From positions 7,564,001 to 7,628,000 of the forward strand of contig JBANAY010000004.1 in assembly GCA_037952775.1 (NCBI GenBank): a stretch of DNA of 64,000 nucleotides. The letters are read 5' to 3'. The notes under the pieces were generated by a model. The model was not told the origin of the DNA. It saw only the letters and a list, made by a program, of their open reading frames with translations, and ran no database searches. The DNA is from Clonostachys chloroleuca (taxonomy: Eukaryota > Ascomycota > Sordariomycetes > Hypocreales > Bionectriaceae). The translations under genes and the position numbers were made by a program. Below, piece by piece: positions 56,319 through 64,000 of this stretch (position 1 is its first letter; every line of letters starts with the position of its first letter).

Positions 56319-58639
56319 TCACAAGGTAGTGAAATCCCACCATTCCAGCCCTGGCCCAAAACTATCTCCGATGTTCCCAACCTGTCCCCAAGGGCCCCAA
56401 GCCAAGTTAAAGTCAGTCTGGTCATACTGTCCATCGGACATCATTCTGTTGAAAGACTGGTTGAATGCTTCTTGTTGTGCCATCGACAAGTGTGGACGTG
56501 TTCCTGAGACTGGTGTCTCGTCTGTTTGTGACGACATCCATTCGGGCGGCGAAGCGTAATGTCCCGTAGACTCCCGGATCCTCGCTGGGGGTGTTCCAAT
56601 GTCTGAGCTGTTCAACATGATCTCGTCATGGCCATCTTCTGTGGTACCACATTGGGACTCGCTGGCGTAGTGTGGAAACTGAGGCGCGGCGATGTCGAGA
56701 AGTAGCCATTTGAGAGCCATTGTAGGCTTCGCTTTGGTTGATCCGAGGCGTTCAACTTGGATTGGCGATGGCGTTACAAAGTTCTTAAACAAGTTGAGGG
56801 ATTGCTCCTTGAGTTAAAAATCAATAACCAGGCCCAAGATAGTAAAGAATTAATACCACATACAATAGTTGCACAAACCGGTAGGTATGTTGCCATTTCA
56901 GATATGACTGTTTGACATATTTCGAGGTTCTCTAATGCTCTCGTTCTTACACTAGCGTCGTTTACACGCGCCCAGTATAAATTCAACGTCGCCGCAATTC
57001 CTGCTGCCTGAGCGAAGAATGGGTCATCAATCTGCAGCTGTTTCTCTCTAGGCAACCTAAGAAGCCGAGACACCCAATTACAATGTCGCAGGGCCTTCTC
57101 TGAAGACTCTCTCCAAAATGTAGTCTTGCCAAATTTCTGTTTCGAAATCTTGGACGAGAAGAGAAATGGGTGATTGAGCATACAGAGAATAGTATGGTAT
57201 GTAACCTGCATTCGCAACCATGGGAGCCAGTCGTGTCGGTCTCGTTGTATCTCCTCTTTAGATAACTCTGTAAACCGTACATTATTGTAGCTCAACTCTG
57301 TTCGGTGCGTTACTTCAAGGTCTAAAGACCGTGAATAGAGCGCGTGGTAGTCGGAATTGATGTTCCACGGAGCCTCAGTAGACCCTTCCATGCATCTGGA
57401 AATGAATATTCTGACATCACCCCACAGACTGCCAAGGCGTGCGCAATGCGCCCAAACGCCAAACAAGGTACCCCCGTCCTCCAGAGGAACTGGTGGGCAG
57501 GCTGTCTTACCATTTTTCGACTCCGCCGTTGAGAACAACGAAGTCTTGATGCCATCAACCAAAACTGGGATCAGAATCGGGGGGCCGTAGAATCTGTTCA
57601 GCACTGAAAGACTCCAAAATATCCGTGATCTGTCATCAGGACTGTACACTCTTTCCGTGGTATCCGAAGTAATGTTTGCGTATTGCATGAGGTTCTGGGC
57701 AAATGAGATATTCAGGCCGGCAAGTGGGATATTTCCCGCTATTTCATGTTGTAAGTCCCAGTTAACCTCAAAACCTATTGAGATTGATGCTTCACGTAAC
57801 TCACAAATAACGTTGAAAAATGAGAGGAGGCAGAGTACTTTGATGCTTTGCAAATCCGAATTCCCTTCCGCTATATCAAGCATAATTCGTCGCCTCGCTT
57901 GATCATAGTAATACATAGGACTCTGCAAAGCCGGGTCATTGAATTCCCCGGGAGAATAGGTAAGACTCAAGGCAAGAAGGGCATAAGTGAGTTCCTCAGA
58001 CGTATCGGCAGGCGGGGAGGCGCTCGTTTCGAAAAGCCATAAAGGCTGACGATGGATACGTTCAAAATACACTTTGAATGACTTTCGCACATGGTTCGTC
58101 TGTAGTGTTGATCTGCGTATGTTAGCCTGCTATCTATTCGGGTCATGAATGAACCATACACTGGCGTTGCTGGACACGCTGAGCCAGGTAAACTAGTTCT
58201 CGGACCAGCAGCTGAGCTTGGTGTCACGTCCTTTGCCGGTCCAAGTCTACAATAGCGAGTCAGTCCTCAATTAGATCATCTAAGACTAAGACAACATACT
58301 CGAACTTATCATTCAGACTGTTAAGCTGTGCCTCAAGCAGTCGAAGCCGGCTGATCTAGTACCGTCAGCAAGTGTTTAGCGTTTGTACGGAGCTTTCACT
58401 TACCACATCCTCATTTGAAGGTTGCTCCGCGTCATGCTCATTGCCATCATAAAAGCATCTCTGATCTAAACGTGCACAGGTGGAACATCTCGGTCTCTGG
58501 CCTGGGCACCGAGTCTTCTTTCGACTGCACGGGGTATGTCAGTATGGCGATCATGACTTGGCAGAATGGGGTAGTTGTACCGGCAGTTGTCACAAGCAAT
58601 GCCCACGCGTCGATATTGTCTCGATGACCGGGTATTCAT
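56319..58639 (-). CDS. Zn2Cys6 transcription factor, likely regulator of the oxygenase/oxidase pair
   Basis: The ATG at 58639 starts MNTRSSRQYRRVGIACDNCR. An intron of about 55 bases follows inside the zinc cluster, and the second half reads SRKKTRCPGQRPRCSTCARL with the last Cys in DQRCFYDG; together this is a full Zn2Cys6 cluster. After a linker (introns near 58350-58410, 58240-58310 and 58110-58160) comes a long Fungal_trans domain: FKVYFERIHRQPLWLFETSA, MYYYDQARRRIMLDIAEGNS, then SPDDRSRIFWSLSVLNRFYG, WLPWLRMQVTYHTILCMLNH and YLPVCATIVCGINS. After a last intron (about 56770-56815) the acidic tail ends GPGLEWWDFTTL at 56319. The product is about 650 residues and undamaged. Its gene lies between the Rieske oxygenase and the flavin oxidase and shares a divergent 360-base promoter with the latter; the matching inverted CGG sites there make it the best candidate regulator of the module. 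Confidence 0.88.
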
Positions 58640-58726
58640 GGTCCCGATGGGCTCGTTTGACAAAGTGATCACTCAACGAAGAATATTCACGATAATGAAG
58701 CGGGGAGACGGTCGTTGTATGCCCCT

Positions 58727-58796
58727 CGGAATTCCCGACCTCTTTGTCCGCCTGCAGCTGCTAATGCAGACTAGCGATACCGGCACGGAAATCCCG
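58727..58796. promoter_or_regulatory. Two CGG-N5-CCG inverted repeats in the divergent promoter
   Basis: CGGAATTCCCG at 58727-58737 and CGGAAATCCCG at 58786-58796, start-to-start 59 bases, sit between the regulator start (58639) and the oxidase start (58999). Together with 56050-56060 they define CGGAWWTYCCG, the type of site bound by Zn2Cys6 dimers. Confidence 0.6.
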
Positions 58797-58998
58797 TGAT
58801 CAACTCAGTGTTATCAATTCAATAAATAGGATTGGCTTTCTGCAGGCTCAGGGGCTCTCACCCCCACCATAAATTGATGTAACTCTCGGTCGTCTCGACA
58901 CGCTGGACAACTTAACGCCGCATTCCTCCCTCATCTCCGCTTTCTACAAAATAAAACCATCATCTAGCACATCTCAGCTCGTTTGATTAAATTAAACC

Positions 58999-60135
58999 AT
59001 GGAGCATTTTGATGTAGCCGTTGTTGGGTTGGGCGCCATGGGAAGCGCCGCTGCATATCATGCTGCAGCAAAAGGAGCCAAGGTGATTGGATTTGAACAA
59101 TTCGAGTTTGGCCATGTCCGAGGTGCATCGCACGATACATCTCGCATCGTGAGGACATCATACGGAGCCCCCGAATACGTCGCGCTTGCGAGATCTGCCT
59201 ACAAGGATTGGGCGGAGCTTGAGAAACGATCCGGGTTGTCGTTGCTGACCATCACTGGAGGCGTCGTATTTTTCCCCAAGGATGGGCCATGCCCTGCGAG
59301 TGACTATACCGAGAGTCTGGACGCAAATGGGCTTCCATACGAGCTTCTTGATTCTCAGGAGGTTAACAAGCGATGGCCTCAATTTGGCATCCCAGATCGG
59401 GTAGATACGGTCTATACAGCAGACACCGGGATCGTAAACGCATCTCGGGCTGTGAATACCATGCAATATCAGGCTCGTGCGTTTGGAGCCGTGTTGAAGG
59501 AGAATACCCGTGTCGATAAAGTAACCCCAGACGCAAACGGTGTGATTGTTGAGACATCAAATGGCCCAGTTCATGCACGGAAGGTCATCCTCGCCGCCGA
59601 CGCCTGGATCAATAAACTCCTGTCGCCGCTTCGTGCCGAAATCCCTCTACGAGTGATGCAAGAGCAAATCACATACTTCAAGCCCACAGATGTCGAGCGA
59701 TTCGACCCCAGTAAGTTCCCAGTATGGATCTGGGGGGCTGAGAAGTGGTTTTACGGCTTTCCTAGCTATGGCGAGCATAGTATCAAAGCCGGACGCGACG
59801 TCTCTGAGAACTTGATGACACCAGAACAGCGCACCTTCACCCATTCGCCTGAATTAGAAGACGAACTCTCGAAGTTCATGGACACCATCATCCCTACAAA
59901 AGGTCAAACTCTACGGACAGTCACTTGCCAATATGCTATCACACCTGATCGACAATTCGTCATCAGCCCGCTTGAGGAGCACAAGGATATCCTTGTGGCT
60001 TTGACAGCTGGCCATGGCTTCAAGTTTGCACCCGCAGTTGGACGTGTTCTCGCCGAACTGGCTTTGGATGGAAAGACGAAGGAAGACATATCCAAATTTG
60101 GCATACCCAAGGTAGCACCTACGAGCAAGCTGTGA
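58999..60135 (+). CDS. FAD-dependent amine oxidase, sarcosine-oxidase-like
   Basis: A single-exon, 378-residue flavoenzyme of the monomeric sarcosine oxidase / N-methyl-amino-acid oxidase group (PF01266). The Rossmann fold starts at DVAVVGLGAMGSAAAYHAAA (GxGxxG), then GASHDTSRIVRTSYGAPEYV, the active-site segment that corresponds to the SH..TRI.R.aYg of sarcosine oxidases. The covalent-flavin cysteine is visible: Cys310 in TVTCQYAITPDRQFVI, followed by the FAD-pyrophosphate loop ALTAGHGFKFAPAVGRVLAE. It would oxidise an N-methyl amine to the imine, releasing formaldehyde and peroxide. A C-terminal peroxisomal signal is possible: the protein ends TSKL, and SKL is the canonical PTS1 tripeptide. 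It is transcribed divergently from the Zn2Cys6 gene and lies 3 kb from the Rieske oxygenase, so the two enzymes probably act in sequence on a methylated amine. Confidence 0.93.
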   Translation: MEHFDVAVVGLGAMGSAAAYHAAAKGAKVIGFEQFEFGHVRGASHDTSRIVRTSYGAPEYVALARSAYKDWAELEKRSGLSLLTITGGVVFFPKDGPCPASDYTESLDANGLPYELLDSQEVNKRWPQFGIPDRVDTVYTADTGIVNASRAVNTMQYQARAFGAVLKENTRVDKVTPDANGVIVETSNGPVHARKVILAADAWINKLLSPLRAEIPLRVMQEQITYFKPTDVERFDPSKFPVWIWGAEKWFYGFPSYGEHSIKAGRDVSENLMTPEQRTFTHSPELEDELSKFMDTIIPTKGQTLRTVTCQYAITPDRQFVISPLEEHKDILVALTAGHGFKFAPAVGRVLAELALDGKTKEDISKFGIPKVAPTSKL

Positions 60136-60185
60136 GAAGCAGTAATTTGCTCTTGGGGCGAATCATTTTTAGAATACGGCAAACT

Positions 60186-61229
60186 TTGAGTATTAAGATA
60201 AAAAATAACAATCGAAGATGCCAGAACCCATTATCCCAACACAATGAATTATTGTCGGGAAAAAATGCGCTCAACCTAATTAATCTCCATGGTTTACTGA
60301 AACTTTGAAGTCTGTGACCCTTTAAGCTTTAGGTTGCCAACAAACAGAATCACACCAGAAATTCTCAGGAGTCTGAACTAGCCTTGAACAGCAGGTAGAG
60401 GAATGGCTCTAAGACGTAGAATGCGAGTTGCCCGTGCTGTGTATGTAGCTTTTTGGCTGGAGGTTTAGTCATTTACATCATCTCTCGAGTTCGGGCGATC
60501 AGTGCCTCCGAAACATCAAGATATTACTCATCGGTCAATGTCTTCGCGGCTGCCCCATGGGTGGGTTATTAGGTAAGGGAGACATATTCACACCTAGAAA
60601 CTGAATACACTCATGATTCACAACATGGGCACCGAGACAACACTTTTGACTCACTGTCCACGAGCATGGAGCAAGATTTACAGATTTTGTGACTATGACT
60701 CTAAAATTGATGTCATACCAATTGCGGAGCCTAATAATCACATTTTGACTTCTTTTCTTAGCAGAAAGTTAATTGTCTCATCCTTTGTCATATGGTTCAA
60801 TTCAGTATTAGACTCGGGGGAGGGGCGGAGTGAGATCATCTTGATCTCAGTCGTCTCCCGTCTCAGACTACTTACCGCATTCGCAGCCGCCTATGATACG
60901 AAACGTGATATCGCTATTCTCGCCCTAGACATATTGAAGCCACCTAACACAATATCAATATCATTTGTTCCTGGACGTGGCACGCAAAATCGCCCTTAGG
61001 CAGAGCTACATGTCTTCTGAGGACCTTGTACTGATCTCATGATCTCCATAACTCTAATTAGAATTTTCACACGCGTTATGAAATGTCGAAATGTTACACA
61101 CCATTTTCTTACAGCTGATCTAACTTTCTTGGCAAGTTATCCGGATGATTGTATCTGTGATTTACTATTCATTGTGTTGAGTTGTCGAGTTCTGGCATCT
61201 TCCATTGCTATTTAACTTTATACTCAGAA
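60186..61229. mobile_element. About 1-kb element with imperfect terminal inverted repeats (copies e and f)
   Basis: The left end (60186-60253) and the reverse complement of the right end (61165-61229) align over about 65 bases: both run GAGTAT.AAG, an A/T-rich stretch, then AAGATGCCAGAAC and CAACACAATGAAT. The inner 900 bases have only a 129-codon frame (60613-60999) without transposase motifs, so it looks non-autonomous, like a MITE or a decayed DNA transposon. Single-ended relatives occur at 22.0, 42.5, 46.8 and 52.2 kb. A clear target-site duplication was not found. Confidence 0.6.
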
Positions 61230-61750
61230 TGTCTCCCCGTATCCGTGATTTACTCATGGCATTCAAGTCTACATAGGACGATAGGCAGAAGCGAAGCATA
61301 ACTTACCGGGCAAATGATGGAAGATTCATCTCGAGAGTTCATTGTCGCGGGGTGTGTTGAGGCTTTTCCTGCAGAGTCAAGGTCCAGGCATCCATTGGGA
61401 ATAACGTATCGCGGCCCAACTTACTCCCATGGTTATGAAGAAACTCCAAACCATCTTGATCAAAGTTATCTACAATAGAACCGTGATCGGAATGGCTCAC
61501 CCAGCTCCCTGCTTGGGCAAGCCACGCTGGGAAAGATTGAAACTGTAGGATATTTTACGCCCTGCTGTTTCCTAAAATGTAATTTGGCTTCGGCAAAATG
61601 AGTCAGAGATCACTTCCCAAGGGTCAAAAGTCACATATATACAGGGCGAAAAAGTCTAACCATGGAAAGCAAGTCTCGAGAACAGAGTTTCTTCCCCACG
61701 GGGAACCCCAGATCCAGTCCAACAGATCAATTCTTAGTGTCCAAAAACCT

Positions 61751-61758
61751 TATATATA
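61751..61758 (+). promoter_or_regulatory. TATA-like box upstream of the Ser-rich protein
   Basis: TATATATA lies about 200 bases upstream of the ATG at 61961 and is followed by a CT-rich leader. Confidence 0.45.
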
Positions 61759-61960
61759 GACGTCCTCCGACCTTTCTTGTCTCCCTTCTTTTCTTCCTAC
61801 ATCATCCTCTCAGTATCAATTGTGACTTAACTTCTCATTATCATTCACCGTTCTTGACGACTTCAATCCATAACTTTGGACGTCCTACTTCTTCACACGT
61901 ACCTCAAGTCGTGTGAATAAAAACTTCTCTACACTCGTCACCATCTATTCTCTAGCCACA

Positions 61961-62914
61961 ATGTCTCCTCGACTTACCTCTTCTCCTTCTACCTCTTCTT
62001 TCTCCTCCTCCTCCTCCTCCTCATCCTCATACAAGCCGGTCAAGGCTTCTCAGAGGCCAGACGATTCTCGAAAGCCACGCGGCTTTCCGAGTTGGGAGGA
62101 AGGCGACATTGCCTTTCTGAAGCCGTGGAACGAGATCGAAAATGACCTTCCACCCAAGGCATTTTCCTCATTCCGCAAAGCTATCGGGCACCAAAAGCGT
62201 GCCTGTAGCCACCCTGTCATCATCCTCAAGGCATCACCGGATGGGTCACACTTCGCGGTAACCACCGTATCCGCCTACAGTTCCAGCAGCGACAATGATT
62301 ACCTCGCGCCCTGGAACCAACCTCACCACTTCAGAAAGGCAATGAAGGACTTCCGATCCTTCGAGGGCTCAGAAAGAGCCAATGGTCGACCAACCCTCCT
62401 ACTAGAGGGAAACAAGTTGATGCCCAAGCCTGAGCTCAGCTGGGTATACATCCAATCGATTTTGGTCGTGGACAAGAAGGCACTCAAAGTCTTCACCAAG
62501 TCCCGCGACCATCTTCGACTGACCCCACGGAGCCTGACAGACCTCTGGGCACATATGGAGGCAGAGACAAGAGACTTCGACCGAGTAGGGCGGACACTTG
62601 CCACCGCCATCGTGGCACCACAGTCTGTTGCCCGGCCCCATAGAAAGGGCCAGGAGCAAGCGACAGGGCGCAGTTCAAACCTTCCGGCGAAGGCAGTCGC
62701 CACACCTACTTTACCTCTGGTCCGCCCCTCAAACCCTCCCTCCTCATGGGCCCAAGTGGCGGCATCAAAAGCCATGACGGGTGGCTCTCGGGCTGATGCC
62801 AGCTCATCCTCTGCCCCATCGCTTTACGGAGCACAATCTTTGTGCCGATCCAAAAGCAAGAGGTCGAAGCCACTTGGGTCCCAGAATTCGTTCCGTGTGT
62901 TGGCTTGCGCCTAA
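61961..62914 (+). CDS. Hypothetical protein with poly-Ser N-terminus
   Basis: I do not recognise this protein. The ATG at 61961 (Kozak-like ACAATG context) is preferred to non-ATG codons upstream. It gives 317 residues. Residues 4-26 are almost all Ser/Thr (SSPSTSSFSSSSSSSSSY), encoded by TCC/TCT repeats. A compact, Trp/Phe-containing region follows (FPSWEEGDIAFLKPWNEIEN, then NQPHHFRKAMKDFRSFEGSE and WVYIQSILVVDKKALKVFT). A low-complexity Ala/Ser/Pro/Lys-rich C-terminal third, ending SQNSFRVLACA, closes it. No signal peptide, membrane helix or known catalytic motif is visible. A TATA-like box and a pyrimidine-rich leader support a real transcript, and codon use looks coding. It may be lineage-specific. 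Confidence 0.65.
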   Translation: MSPRLTSSPSTSSFSSSSSSSSSYKPVKASQRPDDSRKPRGFPSWEEGDIAFLKPWNEIENDLPPKAFSSFRKAIGHQKRACSHPVIILKASPDGSHFAVTTVSAYSSSSDNDYLAPWNQPHHFRKAMKDFRSFEGSERANGRPTLLLEGNKLMPKPELSWVYIQSILVVDKKALKVFTKSRDHLRLTPRSLTDLWAHMEAETRDFDRVGRTLATAIVAPQSVARPHRKGQEQATGRSSNLPAKAVATPTLPLVRPSNPPSSWAQVAASKAMTGGSRADASSSSAPSLYGAQSLCRSKSKRSKPLGSQNSFRVLACA

Positions 62915-64000
62915 CGCGCAAATTCACTCCCTCCCCCCTTAAACTCAACACAAGGTTGAGTGGCTTGACTCACATATTGGAAGATGGATAAAAGGCAAAA
63001 AGAAGCTCTGATAGCTCAAGGCTACAGTCATCCTCATTAGAAGATCCTCCGAGGAAGGATATTTAGCCCAGAATTCGTGCAGAACTAGATTGAATAAAAT
63101 CCAGACTTGTCATCGCCTCTCAAACCTGTTCCCACCGTCTACTCTCCTTTTACTGCGACCAAGCCGTTCACAACAAACCAGGCCCAGCAGCTACAACTGC
63201 TGGGTCTATCCATCTATTGCGAAGCCAGCCACGCCCACCAGTGAACCAGAGCACTTTTTGAGGGCAATGAATGGCTAAATAGAGAGGCACACCTTGCTGA
63301 CGGTGACCCTCTTATGCGTGCCTATCGCAACCCAACGTTTGACCAATCCTTCCAGAATTCGTTTTCTTCAATCGCCATGAACGACATAAAGCCAATAATC
63401 AGGCCACACACGTCACTACATCAACCCAAGAAAAAAGAAGAAGAAAAAAACACGGTCCATACCTGAACCTTCCACGCCAAGAAAGAGTCGGAATTCACAT
63501 TTAAAGCCTAGCCATACGCATCACCGTCTCAAGAAAGAAAAGAAACAAAAACCCCGAAGGCTGGCCAGCCTATACATAGCTTCGCCATGGCTCCTAAGAG
63601 GGGAAACTCATCATATATCAACCACAACCACCTTTCCTTTCCAACTTGAATTTCATCATCCAACAATCACAACCATCTCTCCCCATAGCCACCAACCAGA
63701 GCCACTTCAAGCAACAGCCACAACAAAAGGTCATCTCATATAATCACCCTTTACCGCAAGGGCTCAGTCAAGGCGAATGAGAAATACCTCGAAGATATGA
63801 TGATGACAGTCATCAGAGACAACAGCACACGGGTATTGACCGAGCACATCTAAAACAAACCCGTCCGATCAATCGAAGGCGTCCTCGCGGTGACGAGGCC
63901 GACTCGGCATATGCTCGGTTGGGTCGGTCTGGGTGGGGACGGCTCTGACTACAATGGGAGAGTGTCGCACCTCAGCGGGTTACCGGAAGAATCAAGACCG
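62915..64000. other. 3' flank / right edge
   Basis: Mostly A/C-rich sequence with purine tracts (63430-63450, 63535-63555) and many CAACCACAA-type repeats near 63620-63730. No supportable gene lies before the window edge; it could be the start of a leader or a low-complexity region. Confidence 0.4.

Noticed and set aside
62050..62951. Minus-strand frames opposite the Ser-rich protein
   Set aside because: Same explanation: antisense shadows without start context or motifs.

Overview
The window looks like chromosomal DNA of a filamentous ascomycete, most likely a Eurotiales-type mould (Aspergillus/Penicillium relatives). This is inferred from monocistronic genes on both strands, short GT-AG introns (about 50-80 bases), CT-rich leaders, an intron-bearing nuclear tRNA, and many Zn(II)2Cys6 regulators next to catabolic or transport genes. 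No polyketide synthase, NRPS or terpene synthase was seen. Start positions and exon joins were worked out by eye from frame continuity and splice motifs.

Layout. 0-8.5 kb: 3' part of a Zn2Cys6 regulator, a serine beta-lactamase-like/transesterase gene, a UDP-glycosyltransferase, an intron-containing tRNA-Met(CAT), and a multi-pass membrane protein. 8.5-12 kb: no supportable gene. 12-21.7 kb: an RTA1-like membrane protein, an unknown protein, a medium-chain dehydrogenase/reductase (frameshifted near its N-terminus) with its own upstream Zn2Cys6 regulator, and an arrestin-like fragment. 22.4-29 kb: an internally deleted arylsulfatase remnant, a kelch-repeat type I membrane protein, and a NACHT-like protein lacking its P-loop half. 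29.7-41.7 kb: a secreted alpha/beta hydrolase, a polyamine-oxidase-like flavoenzyme, a nitrilase and an OPT oligopeptide transporter. 43-54.4 kb: a deleted SDR pseudogene, a Zn2Cys6 regulator, two NmrA-like reductases (one frameshifted), an SDR with an altered catalytic lysine, and a dead Zn2Cys6 regulator with a stop codon in the zinc cluster. 54.5-60.1 kb: a Rieske oxygenase (choline-monooxygenase-like), a Zn2Cys6 regulator and a sarcosine-oxidase-like flavoenzyme. 60.2-64 kb: a 1-kb element with terminal inverted repeats and a serine-rich orphan protein.

The most coherent unit is the 54.5-60.1 kb module. The Rieske oxygenase and the flavin amine oxidase are suited to successive N-demethylation of a quaternary or N-methyl amine, and a regulator lies between them. 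Both promoter regions carry the same 11-bp inverted motif (CGGAWWTYCCG): once before the oxygenase and twice in the divergent regulator/oxidase promoter.

The second theme is decay. Five genes are clearly or probably broken (arylsulfatase, SDR at 43 kb, Zn2Cys6 at 52.5 kb, NACHT at 27 kb, a relic at 31.3 kb). Three more need one extra G/C in a 5-base homopolymer to read through. A small repeat family (six termini found) is scattered over 22-61 kb. Together this suggests an accessory, fast-evolving region, possibly subtelomeric.
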